The position numbers and the translations under genes are program-made. Positions 16,620-24,970 of a stretch of 39,324 nt of DNA are shown here, piece after piece. The notes beneath the pieces were generated by a model that had not been told where the DNA came from, made no database searches, and worked only from the letters and a program-made list of their open reading frames with translations. The stretch's first letter is position 1; every line of letters starts with the position of its first letter. Origin of the DNA: JOPF133 sp052144935 (GTDB lineage: Bacteria > Acidobacteriota > Terriglobia > Bryobacterales > Bryobacteraceae); the NCBI GenBank assembly GCA_052144935.1, contig JBKQPR010000137.1, positions 1 to 39,324 of the forward strand, in the 5' to 3' direction.

Positions 16620-17980
16620 CGCAGCCAGAAGTAGTAGACAGGCAATCCTAACACGACGATGCCCAGGCCGGAGGCGGCCTGCAGCGGATCGGCGGCGATC
16701 TGGATGCCGGCCACCACCAGCGCCGCGAGGCCAAACGAGAGCGGGATCAGCGGGTAGCCCCAGATGCGCCACGCGGGCGAGTAGCCGGCGGTGCGGCGCA
16801 CGCGGAACAAGCCCCAGGTCATCAGCGCAAAGAACAGCCACTCGGTGTAAACCACGCGCGTGAACAGAGCGCGGTAGGTGCCGGTGGCCACCAGCACCGC
16901 CGACCATACCGCCTGCGCGACGATGGCGCGAGAGGGCGTGTGAAAGCGCGGGTGGATGGCGGCCAGCCAGCGTGGCGAGAGGCCCTCGGCGGCCATTGCG
17001 TAATAGGTGCGCGGGCCGGCCAGAATGACGCCGTTCAATACTCCGCTGGCGGAGAGGATCACCAAAGCCGAGATGATGGCGGCGCCGTAAGCGCCCGCCA
17101 CCGCCTGGGCGGCGTCCGCGGCCACCCGCTGCGAGGCGGTCACTTTCGCAATCGGCAACAGATAAAGATAAGCCGCGTTGAGCGCCACATAGCAGGCCGA
17201 GACGATCAGCGAGCCGATCAGCAGCGCGCGCGGAATGGTCTGGCGCGGGTCGCGGGTCTCGCCGGCCGCATAAGTGACCATGTGCCAGCCGCCAAAGGCA
17301 AACAGCGCGGCGCTCACTCCGAGCACGAACTCGCGGAAGGATATGGGCACAATTGGGGCAGGGTGCCCTATGGGCCCGGGCGTATTGGCGTGGCTGCCCA
17401 GCGTGAACGCCATGATCAACAGCAGCACAATGGCGGCCAGCTTGCTGGCGGTGATCCAGGTTTGCAGCCGGCTGCCCTGCCGCACGCCCACATAGTTGAC
17501 CAGCGAAAGGGCCAGGATGGCGCCGATCGCCACCGCCCGGATACCGCCATCGCTGAGCGGAACGAAAAACGCCACGTAGCGCGCCAGCACCACGGAGCTG
17601 GCGGCGATGATGCCGGAATGCGCGCTCCAGAACATGGCCCATCCCCAGAGAAAGCCGCACGCCGGAGACAGCGTGCGCTTCAGATACACATACACGCCGC
17701 CGGTTTCGGGAAAGGCCGAGGAAAGCTCCGCGCACACCAGCGCGCCAAATAGAGAAAGGATGCCGCCGGCCGCCCACACCGCCAGCACTCCGGAAATGCT
17801 GGGCACGTGGCGGTTGATCTCCGAAGGCTGCACGAAGATCGACGCGCCGATGATGATCCCCACCACCATGGCGGTGGCTTGCGGCAGGCGGATGGGGCGG
17901 TCGAGAGAGGGGCGGGCCTCGGGAGTGGCTTCGGGAGTGGCCAAGATGGGCAGTGTATCACGTGCTATGCTTTCGGCCAA
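16616..17980 (-). CDS. APC-superfamily amino-acid permease
   Basis: A 454-residue transporter with about 12 membrane helices. The first helix has the APC signature MVVGIIIGASIFVQPSEI (GxxIGxGIF-like), and ALVCAELSSAFPETGGVYVYLK follows as helix 2-3, typical of LAT-like or amino-acid/polyamine exchangers. The substrate is unknown, possibly an amino acid feeding the coupled amidohydrolase. The start codon appears to be TTG at 17980, since no ATG occurs before helix 1; a second TTG at 17944 is possible. The 17980 start shares its first base with the divergent acylphosphatase ATG, leaving no intergenic DNA. Confidence 0.9.
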   Translation of the reverse strand: MAESIARDTLPILATPEATPEARPSLDRPIRLPQATAMVVGIIIGASIFVQPSEINRHVPSISGVLAVWAAGGILSLFGALVCAELSSAFPETGGVYVYLKRTLSPACGFLWGWAMFWSAHSGIIAASSVVLARYVAFFVPLSDGGIRAVAIGAILALSLVNYVGVRQGSRLQTWITASKLAAIVLLLIMAFTLGSHANTPGPIGHPAPIVPISFREFVLGVSAALFAFGGWHMVTYAAGETRDPRQTIPRALLIGSLIVSACYVALNAAYLYLLPIAKVTASQRVAADAAQAVAGAYGAAIISALVILSASGVLNGVILAGPRTYYAMAAEGLSPRWLAAIHPRFHTPSRAIVAQAVWSAVLVATGTYRALFTRVVYTEWLFFALMTWGLFRVRRTAGYSPAWRIWGYPLIPLSFGLAALVVAGIQIAADPLQAASGLGIVVLGLPVYYFWLR

Positions 17981-18264
17981 TGGGAAAAGCCAAGGCGGCG
18001 GCGCGGCAGTGGTTCATTCGCGGGCGCGTGCAAGGCGTGGGCTTCCGCTATTTCGCGCAACGCGAGGCGTCCGCCCTGGGCCTGGTGGGATACACGCGCA
18101 ATCTGGACGATGGACGCGTAGAGGTGTACGCCGCGGGACCCCAGAGCAAGCTCGACGAGCTGGCCGGCCGCCTGCATCGCGGGCCGCGCTGGGCCGACGT
18201 CCGCGGCGTGGAAGAACGCGAAGCGGCGGTAGAAGTACGCGACTCGTTCGAGATCGAGCCGTAA
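17980..18264 (+). CDS. acyP: acylphosphatase
   Basis: A 94-residue acylphosphatase that hydrolyses carboxyl-phosphate bonds such as acetyl phosphate and carbamoyl phosphate. The active-site block RGRVQGVGFRYFAQREA supplies R23 in the phosphate-binding loop, and N41 in GYTRNLDDGRVEVYAAG is the catalytic asparagine. Length and motif spacing are normal. The ATG at 17980 is the natural start. It is divergent from the permease with no gap, so its promoter must lie inside the permease coding region. Confidence 0.95.
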   Translation: MGKAKAAARQWFIRGRVQGVGFRYFAQREASALGLVGYTRNLDDGRVEVYAAGPQSKLDELAGRLHRGPRWADVRGVEEREAAVEVRDSFEIEP

Positions 18265-18289
18265 CCTGCAATTGCCTCCAGCCGCCGCG

Positions 18290-18980
18290 CTATCCCTTCG
18301 CGAGTTCTTCGATCCTCCGCAGGAGCATAGGCATCCGTGCCTGGCTGGCTGCGTCCGGCAGCAGGTGACCTGGTAGCGCGTCGAGAAAGCGAGGGTCTCC
18401 CAATAGCGCGTTTAGCTCCCGAGCCAGGTAGGCACGCAGATCAACCGAGGCGGCTCGTACTTCATTCAGCAACGCCGGACGACCATCAATGACCGAAAGC
18501 ACATCTTCCTGGTCGTGGCTGGCGAAACGATCGCGCCCGCCCCGGCCCTTGAACGCTTCGAGTTTGGTTGCCAGGGAAGAACGGCGCGGTGATGCTGCGG
18601 ATTTTCAACGACGGCTCGATCGTCAGCACCTCGGCTGACTGCATGGCCGCTCCGTACCAGCGGTTTGAGAATCCCAGGATCTCTGGTCCAGCGGCATGAC
18701 ATCGAGAACTACCTTGCCACTTCTCCATCGGCAGAGCGGTGCTCCTTCGCTTATGTCCTCAGCGAAACCGGCGCCTCGGAGCCGCTCAGCGAACCGAACA
18801 TATTCACCGTAGGACTTGATTTCGGCGATCACGTCAACGTCGATGGTCGCGCGGACACCTGGGGCAGCATCGTCTGTGATCAGCAGGCCCGTAACGCAGC
18901 CGCCGACAAAGACAAGCTCGTCCAAGTGGTCCCAACAGCCGTGCGGCCGAGAGCAGGAGTTGACGATTGGTGTCACGCAT
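18290..18980 (-). pseudogene. AbiEii-like nucleotidyltransferase, broken by three frameshifts
   Basis: Three frames together encode a complete protein of about 230 residues: MRDTNRQLLLSAARLLGPL, then DELVFVGGCVTGLLITD and RATIDVDVIAEI...DVMPLDQ, then EILGFSNRWYG...IRSITAPFF, then ATKLEAFKGRGGRDRFASHD and the C-terminal LPDAASQARMPMLLRRIEEL. This is the AbiEii/AbiGii-like nucleotidyltransferase fold, with the VDVDV-type acidic strand and the conserved TKLEAFxGRG. The frames change near 18930, 18685 and 18585, each fixable by one base. Three lesions argue for a dead toxin rather than one sequencing error. Its start overlaps the upstream partner gene by 8 bp. Confidence 0.82.
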
Positions 18981-19503
18981 GAACTGCCGACCGAAGACGA
19001 CCGACCATCATCTCCTCCGCCAATTTGCGCTCGCGGGCGCGGCCATCCCTGAGCGCGTCGGCCAAAGCCAGAAGTTCGTAGAGAGCCGGATCGCGGAGGG
19101 CCGCTTTGGCCGCTTGCTTGTATAGCGGCTCGAAGGAGATACCCCTTTGCGATCCAGTCGCGTATGGCCAAACGGGAGGTGGCTCATCGCCCAAGGCGAT
19201 GACTTGCCGCAGAGGCTCGGCGGCGTATGAAGTCGGCACGCCGCGGGTCAACTCCCCACGCTCGGCCGGAAACGCATATTTCAGTCCGTGGATCAGGAAT
19301 TCCTCAATCGCAGAACGGTTGGGGCGTTCACCGAGTTCCGGGCCGTGCAGTAACCGCGATGCCTGGGCGCGCTTGACCGCGGCATGAACTTCCGAGGAGC
19401 TCATGGAAAGTTCCATACCGATTTGAGAATAGGGCGGCCGTGGTGGTGGATGCCGGCAGAGTTGCAGCACCACCGCGATATCCTGGGGTTTTAGTATCGC
19501 CAC
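18973..19503 (-). CDS. winged-helix regulator/antitoxin-like partner of the nucleotidyltransferase
   Basis: A 176-residue protein with an N-terminal winged-helix region: LKPQDIAVVLQLCRHPPPRPPYSQIGMELSMSSSEVHAAVKRAQASRLL reads like a MarR/AbiEi-type DNA-binding domain with a recognition helix around SSSEVHAAVKRA. The rest is unassigned. It precedes the broken AbiEii-like gene and overlaps it by 8 bp, so it is probably the antitoxin/repressor of a type IV-like pair. The start is GTG at 19503 by family length; no strong ribosome-binding site is visible. A near-perfect palindrome sits just upstream, consistent with self-repression. Confidence 0.78.
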   Translation of the reverse strand: MAILKPQDIAVVLQLCRHPPPRPPYSQIGMELSMSSSEVHAAVKRAQASRLLHGPELGERPNRSAIEEFLIHGLKYAFPAERGELTRGVPTSYAAEPLRQVIALGDEPPPVWPYATGSQRGISFEPLYKQAAKAALRDPALYELLALADALRDGRARERKLAEEMMVGRLRSAVHA

Positions 19504-19516
19504 AAGCTCAATTCTA

Positions 19517-19542
19517 CATTCGCGATTCGCGAATAGCGAATG
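19517..19542. promoter_or_regulatory. 26-bp palindromic operator
   Basis: CATTCGC at 19517-19523 pairs with GCGAATG at 19536-19542, and ATTCGCGAAT at 19525-19534 forms the centre. The whole is a 26-bp palindrome with one mismatched pair. It lies 14 bp upstream of the GTG start of the winged-helix gene, where an autorepressor would bind. Confidence 0.55.
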
Positions 19543-19639
19543 GTAGTTGGCCGCCAGCGCCGTGGCCGGCGGCTTGCGAATCCGGCCAGGGGAAAGGCCG
19601 TCGAACGGAGCAGTTCGCGCCGGTTCATCGGATTTCTAT

Positions 19640-19740
19640 GCGTCTCAGCGCTCCCGCGGGCGTGGCGGTGGATGGCGCTGGCAACCTCTACATTGCGGAA
19701 ATCGGCAACAGCCGTATTCGCAAAGTGGCCGCGCGGCGAC
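19640..19740 (+). pseudogene. single NHL-repeat fragment
   Basis: The plus frame reads LSAPAGVAVDGAGNLYIAEI followed by GNSRIRKVA, a perfect NHL beta-propeller blade (P.GVAVDxxGNLYIADxxNxRIRKV). Only one blade is present and the frame is not continued as a propeller. It is a remnant of a secreted NHL protein, a family abundant in Acidobacteriota. The following 220 bp to the lipoprotein stop hold no recognisable gene. Confidence 0.7.
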
Positions 19741-19962
19741 GGGGATCATCGATCCCCAGAGGGTGGTGAAACGCGGGCAGCTTTGCGCCTTTCACGGCTT
19801 GAGTTGCAAACGCTCCAAGTGATCCCGGCGGAACGAGTGCCTCTCAACGGCCATCGGGCCTCGACTGGAAGATTGCCGTGGAGATCCGGCCGGAAAAGAA
19901 GCGCCTGGCGGCCGGCCGCCTTCCGCCCGCGTGACAGCGCGTTCTGGCCGTCCCGGGAACCT

Positions 19963-20559
19963 TCAGATCTCGCCGTTGCTGAAAGCGTATTTCTCTTGCA
20001 GGCTGGCGAGCGCGGCCCCCACGGCGTCTTCGGGCGGCGTGTAAGCGCCCAGCAGTGTATTCAGCTTTCCAACTCCGTCCGGGTACCTGTCTCCCGCGTA
20101 GGCCTTAAGTTTCTTGTATTCCAGAAACTGGGGCGCCGACTGCTCCAAAAGCGCCCGCATGTCCTGCAGCATCCGCTGCCGCTTGGTCAGTTGGGTAGTC
20201 AAGGCGTCGCGGACGTGCTGTGGATACTCCTCGGTGAGATTCGGACCGTCAATGGCCTGCCGCACCTGGCTCAATTGAGCGCTGATCGCCACTGCGGATT
20301 GCGCCAGTTGCGCAGCCACCGAGGCGTTTTGATCCAATTCGGCTCCGCGGCCCGACCCGTTTGCCGTGATCCCGCCGCACCAGGCGCGCGCGCTGCTTAC
20401 GAAGTCTTTTTCGATCGCAATGGCGCTGGCAAAGTTAGCCTTTTGTCCATTGAGCGCCTTCGCCAATTGAACCGCTTCGGTCCGCTCTTGCTTGCCGCAT
20501 CCCGTAATGAATGCAACCGCAGCCAACCACCACCAGTATCGGGATTTTAAGACGATCAT
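19963..20559 (-). CDS. lipoprotein of unknown function
   Basis: A 198-residue lipoprotein. After a short basic start (MIVLKSRYWWWLAAVAFITGC) the lipobox FITGC gives a lipidated cysteine at residue 21. The mature part is mainly helical and charged (QLAQSAVAISAQLSQVRQAI and LTTQLTKRQRMLQDMRALLEQ), with possible coiled-coil character. No enzymatic motif was found. The ATG at 20559 has a GAGGAA ribosome-binding site. It is transcribed alone toward the NHL remnant. Confidence 0.82.
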   Translation of the reverse strand: MIVLKSRYWWWLAAVAFITGCGKQERTEAVQLAKALNGQKANFASAIAIEKDFVSSARAWCGGITANGSGRGAELDQNASVAAQLAQSAVAISAQLSQVRQAIDGPNLTEEYPQHVRDALTTQLTKRQRMLQDMRALLEQSAPQFLEYKKLKAYAGDRYPDGVGKLNTLLGAYTPPEDAVGAALASLQEKYAFSNGEI

Positions 20560-20859
20560 ATCCGTTCCTCGCCAGCGACCCAAGTATAGGCCGTTTCTCC
20601 GAAGGTGTCCAACCGCTGCGTCTCAATCCTCTCAATCCACACATGTGAACTGGCCCGGACGCCAGACTTTCACTGAGTTCCCCACCCCATCACCCTTTTC
20701 CTTCCGCACGTTACCGGCAGGGCCCGCCTGCCGGCCTGGTTCCGCCTGGTACACGTCGAATCGGGCAATCCAATCGCCGCAAATGAAATCGCCCTTGCTG
20801 CCGTTACCGGCGCAAGGGCGATTGAGCTGAATCGAGAGGTAGTTCCCGCGTGCGCGCCG

Positions 20860-21876
20860 CTACTGTCCGCCGCCGCTGCCGCTATCCCGCCTCTTCAAAG
20901 TGGGCCGATCGTCGGAATCGGTATTGGTCGTGCCGGTGCCGGTGCCGTCATCCACGGTGCCGCCGCTGCCCGGAGCCCTCCGCAACCGCGGACGGTTGGG
21001 ATCGTCGCCGTTCACGTTGCGGCGGTTGTGCAGCATCCCCAAACGCGCCTTCACGTCCACGAACTCCGAGGTGTTCAACACGTATTCCGGCTTGTCCGGC
21101 AGGTCCTTCTGGATCTCGTTCTGGGCCGCCTTAATCCGGTCGTCCGTCATCGGGTGGGTCGAAAAGACCTTCGCGACCGATCCGGGCTTCTTCCGCTCCA
21201 GCGACTGGATCTTTTCGAAAAAGTCCACGAACGAAAGCGGGTCGTAGCCGGCCTTATACATATACTGCAGCCCGAAGAAGTCGGCCTCCCGCTCGGCCGC
21301 CCGCGAAAACGTCAGGTAGCCCATGGGAATCGCCAGGCCGGCGCCCTGCCGGATGGCATAGCCCGTCCACCCGCCCAGGGCGATCGACCCGACAATCGCG
21401 GCGATCTGCATCAGTTCCAACTTGGTCGCCTGCCTGGTGCCATGGCGGCACGCCACGTGCGCGATCTCGTGCGCCATCACGCCCGCCAGCTCGGCTTCGT
21501 TCTCCGCCTTCAAAATCAGCCCGGAGTTCACGAAGAAGAAGCCGCCCGGCAGTGCGAACGCGTTGACTTCTTCCGAATCCAGAACTTTGATGGTAAAGGG
21601 AACCTTGGCATCCGAGTTCCGCACCAGGTTCTGCCCGAGGCGGCTTACGTATTCCGCGACGGTGGGATCGTCCACAATCTTGGCTTGGCGTTCGACTTCC
21701 TGTGCCAGTTGCTTGCCCAGCGCGATCTCCTTCTCCAGCGAGTAGAAGTTCACGCCCTTGCCTACATCCCGGTCGCCAATCGCATCGGGATCCTTCTTCT
21801 TGTCATCCGCATAGGCGACCGCCGTGAGGCTCAGCACAGCCAGAACCGCCACGGGCACAGTGCATCGATGTTTCAT
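20860..21876 (-). CDS. M48-family periplasmic metalloprotease (BepA-like)
   Basis: A 338-residue secreted zinc protease. A signal peptide (VPVAVLAVLSLTAVAYA) is followed by the M48 domain: the NAFALPGGFFFVNSGLI lead-in, the zinc site HEIAH at 136-140 in ELAGVMAHEIAHVACRHGTRQ, a hydrophobic glycine-rich pair of helices, then AAEREAD (195-199) supplying the third ligand, and FSTHPMTDDRI. This is the layout of BepA/LoiP-type quality-control proteases of the cell envelope. The C-terminal 50 residues are Gly/Thr/Asp-rich and low-complexity. ATG at 21876 with a GGGAG box. A decayed relative lies at 26457-27491. Confidence 0.93.
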   Translation of the reverse strand: MKHRCTVPVAVLAVLSLTAVAYADDKKKDPDAIGDRDVGKGVNFYSLEKEIALGKQLAQEVERQAKIVDDPTVAEYVSRLGQNLVRNSDAKVPFTIKVLDSEEVNAFALPGGFFFVNSGLILKAENEAELAGVMAHEIAHVACRHGTRQATKLELMQIAAIVGSIALGGWTGYAIRQGAGLAIPMGYLTFSRAAEREADFFGLQYMYKAGYDPLSFVDFFEKIQSLERKKPGSVAKVFSTHPMTDDRIKAAQNEIQKDLPDKPEYVLNTSEFVDVKARLGMLHNRRNVNGDDPNRPRLRRAPGSGGTVDDGTGTGTTNTDSDDRPTLKRRDSGSGGGQ

Positions 21877-22049
21877 CGCTCAGAGCTCCCTGCTAGTTAC
21901 ACTATACGCCTAATCCTGGGCGTCTGGTGAGTCATTGTGTTAAACGCGGCCCACCCGAGGCCGGTTTCGCAACAGATGTGAAAAATCTGTCGGCCTTTCC
22001 AGGTTTTGGCGCTGCCCCTTGGGGGCGCTTTGCGGCCGGCGGCTAATGG

Positions 22050-23729
22050 CTAGTACAGTCCCAAACTGATGACTTTGCCCGAAGGATCCACCAGGACATC
22101 CAGCTTTTTGTCCATGTAAGAGTAGAATCTTCGTCCTTTATTCGCCAGTGTGGCATTCACCTTGCCGCCCCAGAGGTGCCGGCAGTCCGTCCAGGTCAGG
22201 TTGCGGGGATAGACGAAAACGGTTCGCAGACGCCCATTCGCGCGGTCGAAGTCGAGCTCCAACAGCCGGTACCGGCCGGTAGGATCCGCAAAAGCCAGGA
22301 TCTGCCCGTTTTCCACGCCGTTCTCATCGAGCGATGCCCGCCGCCCGGTGGGTTCGCCCAGGATCGCCCGCGCCTCGGCCTCCCGCCACTGCCCGATCTC
22401 TTTCTGGCAGAACATTCCGCTATCGGCTCGCAAATCCTCTGGAAGAAGCGGTTTGACGGTTGATGGCGCCGAGGCCACGGCTTCGCGAGGCTGAGCTTCG
22501 GCAGCGGGCCGGGGCGAATCCGGCCGAAGCTCGGGAGTTTCAGGCGCCACCTGGGGTGAGGAGGGGGACGGGGAGACGGCTGCCGGCGCCGCTGCGGGTA
22601 CGGAGACAGTTGCCGACGCCGCCGGCAGTGCGGAGGCTGTGGCCGGTACCGCCGGCAGTGCGGAGGCTGTGGCCGGTGCCGCTGCGGGTGCCGCGATTGT
22701 GTCCGGCACCACGGGGGCCCCGGAGACGGTTGCTGCCGCCGCCGGCAGTGAAGAGGTTGTGGCTGGAGCTGGGGTGGGTGCGGAGACGGTTGCCGTTGCT
22801 GCTGCGGGTGCGGAGATTGCGTCTGGCGCCATCGGGGGCGCGGAGACGGTTGCGGCCTCCACAGGCAGCCCGGAGCCAGTGTCCGTCGCCGTCGCTTGCG
22901 CGGAAGCGGTTGCCGGCGCCGTCGGAAGTGCGGAGGCTGGGGCCGGCTCCGCGGGCGCGGAGACGGTTGCCGGAGCTGGGGTGGGTGCGGAAGTGGTCGC
23001 CGATGCTGTCGCCGCTGCGGAGCCAGTGTCCGGTGCCGTTGGCGGCGCGGTGACAGGTTCCGGCGCCGTCGCGGGTACGGAAGCGGTTGCCGGCGCCGTC
23101 GGAAGTGCGGAGGCTGGGGTCGGCTCAGCGGGCGCGGAGACGGTTGCCGGCTCTGGGGTGAGTGCGGAAATGGTCGCCGGTGCCGAGCCAGTGTCCGGTG
23201 CTGTTGCCGGTGCGGTGACAGGTTCCGGTGCTGTCGCAGGCGCGGAGGCTGTCGCCGGTGCCGCCGGCAGTGCGGAGATAGTGTCCAGCGCCGCCGGCAG
23301 TGCGGAGCCAGTGTCCAGCGCCGTCGCAGGTGCGGAAGGGGTTGCCGGCGCATCCGGCAGTGTGGGGATTGTGGCCGGCGCCGTCGGCAGTACGGAGCCG
23401 GTGTTCGCCGTCGCCGTCGCGGAAGCCGTTGCCGGTGCCGCCGGCAGCGCGGAGACTGAGTCCGGCGCCGTCGCCCATCCGGCGACGGTTGCCGGCGCCG
23501 CCGCGGGTGCCGAGCCTGTCTTCGGCGCGGGCGCGGAAGCTTCCACCGCCTTCTGCGGCTTTTCGGGCACGGGCGCGCCGGGCAGCGTGACAACCACGCT
23601 ATCTTCGAGTTCCGCGTTTCGGAGCACCGGCGGCACAGGCGTCGCCGTGCGATCCGCCGCGCGCCGGTCATCCCCCACAGCCAGTCCCGTAATCAGTACG
23701 GTCAGTACTAGCAATCCGGACCATTTCAT
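22050..23729 (-). CDS. secreted protein with long Ala/Pro repeat region and a C-terminal conserved domain
   Basis: A 559-residue protein. Residues 1-20 are a signal peptide (MKWSGLLVLTVLITGLAVG). Residues of about 60-390 form a low-complexity region of short Ala/Pro/Ser/Thr units such as APATVSAPA, LPAAPATAS and TAPDTGSA; it probably spans the cell wall or extends from the surface. The last 130 residues are a normal globular domain (FCQKEIGQWREAEARAILG, ILAFADPTGRYRLLELDFDR, then TWTDCRHLWGGKVNATLAN, LDVLVDPSGKVISLGLY) with a BamE/SmpA-like feel ('G.P...A...G....L.Y'). The function is unknown. ATG at 23729 has a GGGGG box. Although repetitive, the frame is open throughout. Confidence 0.8.
   Translation of the reverse strand: MKWSGLLVLTVLITGLAVGDDRRAADRTATPVPPVLRNAELEDSVVVTLPGAPVPEKPQKAVEASAPAPKTGSAPAAAPATVAGWATAPDSVSALPAAPATASATATANTGSVLPTAPATIPTLPDAPATPSAPATALDTGSALPAALDTISALPAAPATASAPATAPEPVTAPATAPDTGSAPATISALTPEPATVSAPAEPTPASALPTAPATASVPATAPEPVTAPPTAPDTGSAAATASATTSAPTPAPATVSAPAEPAPASALPTAPATASAQATATDTGSGLPVEAATVSAPPMAPDAISAPAAATATVSAPTPAPATTSSLPAAAATVSGAPVVPDTIAAPAAAPATASALPAVPATASALPAASATVSVPAAAPAAVSPSPSSPQVAPETPELRPDSPRPAAEAQPREAVASAPSTVKPLLPEDLRADSGMFCQKEIGQWREAEARAILGEPTGRRASLDENGVENGQILAFADPTGRYRLLELDFDRANGRLRTVFVYPRNLTWTDCRHLWGGKVNATLANKGRRFYSYMDKKLDVLVDPSGKVISLGLY
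22560..23520 (-). repeat. degenerate tandem repeat encoding Ala/Pro-rich linker
   Basis: Roughly 50 imperfect units of 18-24 bases, with GCCGGCAGTGCGGAG and GCCGGTGCCG-type motifs on the plus strand, encode the low-complexity linker. All units keep the reading frame, as expected of selection or replication slippage in multiples of three. Confidence 0.75.
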
Positions 23730-23854
23730 AGTACCCCCAACTTTACTCCGTTCCGCCACCCCGGATTGTGTTGTTTTTGGACAGCAGCCGTCGGGTTGAC
23801 CGAGGTTATCTTTTGGGTACGCGGGCGGTCCGGTCTTGAGGCGGAGGTAGAATA

Positions 23855-24163
23855 ATGTTGATGAGTGAAGCAGACAGCCAGGCCCTGCCGCCGGCCACGT
23901 TTACGTTTCTGGTGCTGTCGCTGCGGGCGCAGACCGAAATCCAACTGGGACTGATGCACTTCGAGGAAGACGAGGAGAAGCCCCAGCCGAACCTGCCGGT
24001 AGCCCGGCACAGCATCGACCTGCTGGCCATGCTGCTCGAGAAAACCAAAGGCAACCTCGCCCTGGAAGAACGTCGGCTGCTGGAGAATTCGCTCACCGAG
24101 TTGCGCTTCCGGTTCGTGCAGATCTCCGAGGAGCTGAGTCAGGCGGCGTCCCAGAAAGCCTGA
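23855..24163 (+). CDS. DUF1844 domain-containing protein
   Basis: A 102-residue protein with the DUF1844 pattern: TFTFLVLSLRAQTEIQLGLM, then a small acidic linker, and LPVARHSIDLLAMLLEKTKGNL followed by LEERRLLENSLTELRFRFVQI. The family is short, helical, cytoplasmic and of unknown function, common in Acidobacteriota and related phyla. ATG at 23855 has a GGCGGAGG box; an ATG at 23861 is also possible. The next gene begins right after the stop codon (TGA then ATG), so the two are coupled. Confidence 0.9.
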   Translation: MLMSEADSQALPPATFTFLVLSLRAQTEIQLGLMHFEEDEEKPQPNLPVARHSIDLLAMLLEKTKGNLALEERRLLENSLTELRFRFVQISEELSQAASQKA

Positions 24164-24952
24164 ATGCCGGAGCGCTCGCTCAAGATCACGGTGCTCGGTT
24201 CCGGCACCAGCGTGGGCGTGCCCACCATCGGCTGCCACTGCGACGTGTGCTCGTCCACCGATCCGCGCGACAACCGCCTGCGTCCTTCGATCCTGGTGAG
24301 CTACGAAGGCCGCAACGTCCTGATCGATACCACCCCGGACTTCCGCTCGCAAGCCCTGCGGGCGCGCATCGAGCGGCTCGATGCCGTGCTCTTCACGCAC
24401 TCCCACGCCGACCATATCATGGGCCTGGACGATGTGCGGCCGTTCAACTTCCGCCAGAGGGGACAGATTCCCATCTATGCCGCGCCCGAAACCATGGCCG
24501 CCATACGCCGCTCGTTCCCGTACATATTCGATAGCGCGAAGAAGGAATCCAACGTGCCGCAACTGGACGCGCGGGAGATTTCCGGCGCCCCGTTCGACGT
24601 GTTTGGCGTGGAGTTCCAGCCGGTGCCCATCCTGCACGGCAGCCAGACCATTTACGGCTTCCGCTTTGGCGGGGCGGCCTACCTGACGGACCACAGCGAC
24701 ATCCCCGAGGAATCCATGCAACGGCTGCGCGGGCTGGACGTGCTGTTCCTGGACGCTTTGCGGTATAAACCACATCCCACGCACTCCACCGTGGACCGCT
24801 CGGTGAAGACCGCGCAGGCGCTGGGAGTTCGCCGCGCTTTCTTCACCCACATCTGCCACGACCTGGGGCACGCGCGGGCCGAGAGCCTTTTGCCGCCCCA
24901 CATCCGGCTGGCCTACGACGGGCTGGAACTCACCGTGGGGGCCCCTGCTTAG
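24164..24952 (+). CDS. MBL-fold metal-dependent hydrolase (PhnP-like)
   Basis: A 262-residue metallo-beta-lactamase-fold phosphodiesterase. The N-terminal GSGTSVGVPTIGCHCDVCSS followed by DPRDNRLRPS is the PhnP/phosphoribosyl cyclic phosphodiesterase signature, with C24, C26 and C29 forming a structural metal site. HSHADH at 79-84 is the main metal site, with LTDHSDIP and THICHDLGH as later stations. PhnP proper hydrolyses 5-phosphoribosyl 1,2-cyclic phosphate; without other phn genes here the substrate may be another cyclic nucleotide or sugar phosphate. It starts right after the DUF1844 stop and ends 4 bp before the first ribF ATG. Confidence 0.9.
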   Translation: MPERSLKITVLGSGTSVGVPTIGCHCDVCSSTDPRDNRLRPSILVSYEGRNVLIDTTPDFRSQALRARIERLDAVLFTHSHADHIMGLDDVRPFNFRQRGQIPIYAAPETMAAIRRSFPYIFDSAKKESNVPQLDAREISGAPFDVFGVEFQPVPILHGSQTIYGFRFGGAAYLTDHSDIPEESMQRLRGLDVLFLDALRYKPHPTHSTVDRSVKTAQALGVRRAFFTHICHDLGHARAESLLPPHIRLAYDGLELTVGAPA

Positions 24953-24970
24953 ACCCATGCTTAGACCCAT
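24947..24970. repeat. 12-bp tandem duplication across the MBL stop and ribF start
   Basis: GCTTAGACCCAT occurs twice in a row. The first copy carries the TAG stop of the MBL gene and the first two bases of an extra ATG. The second carries the beginning of the downstream ATG. The duplication adds four in-frame codons to ribF. Confidence 0.85.

Noticed and set aside
15642..17777. 711-residue amidohydrolase with a long N-terminal extension
   Set aside because: The upstream part is the permease gene in another frame; the amidohydrolase starts at 16619 with MIIDFHNH.
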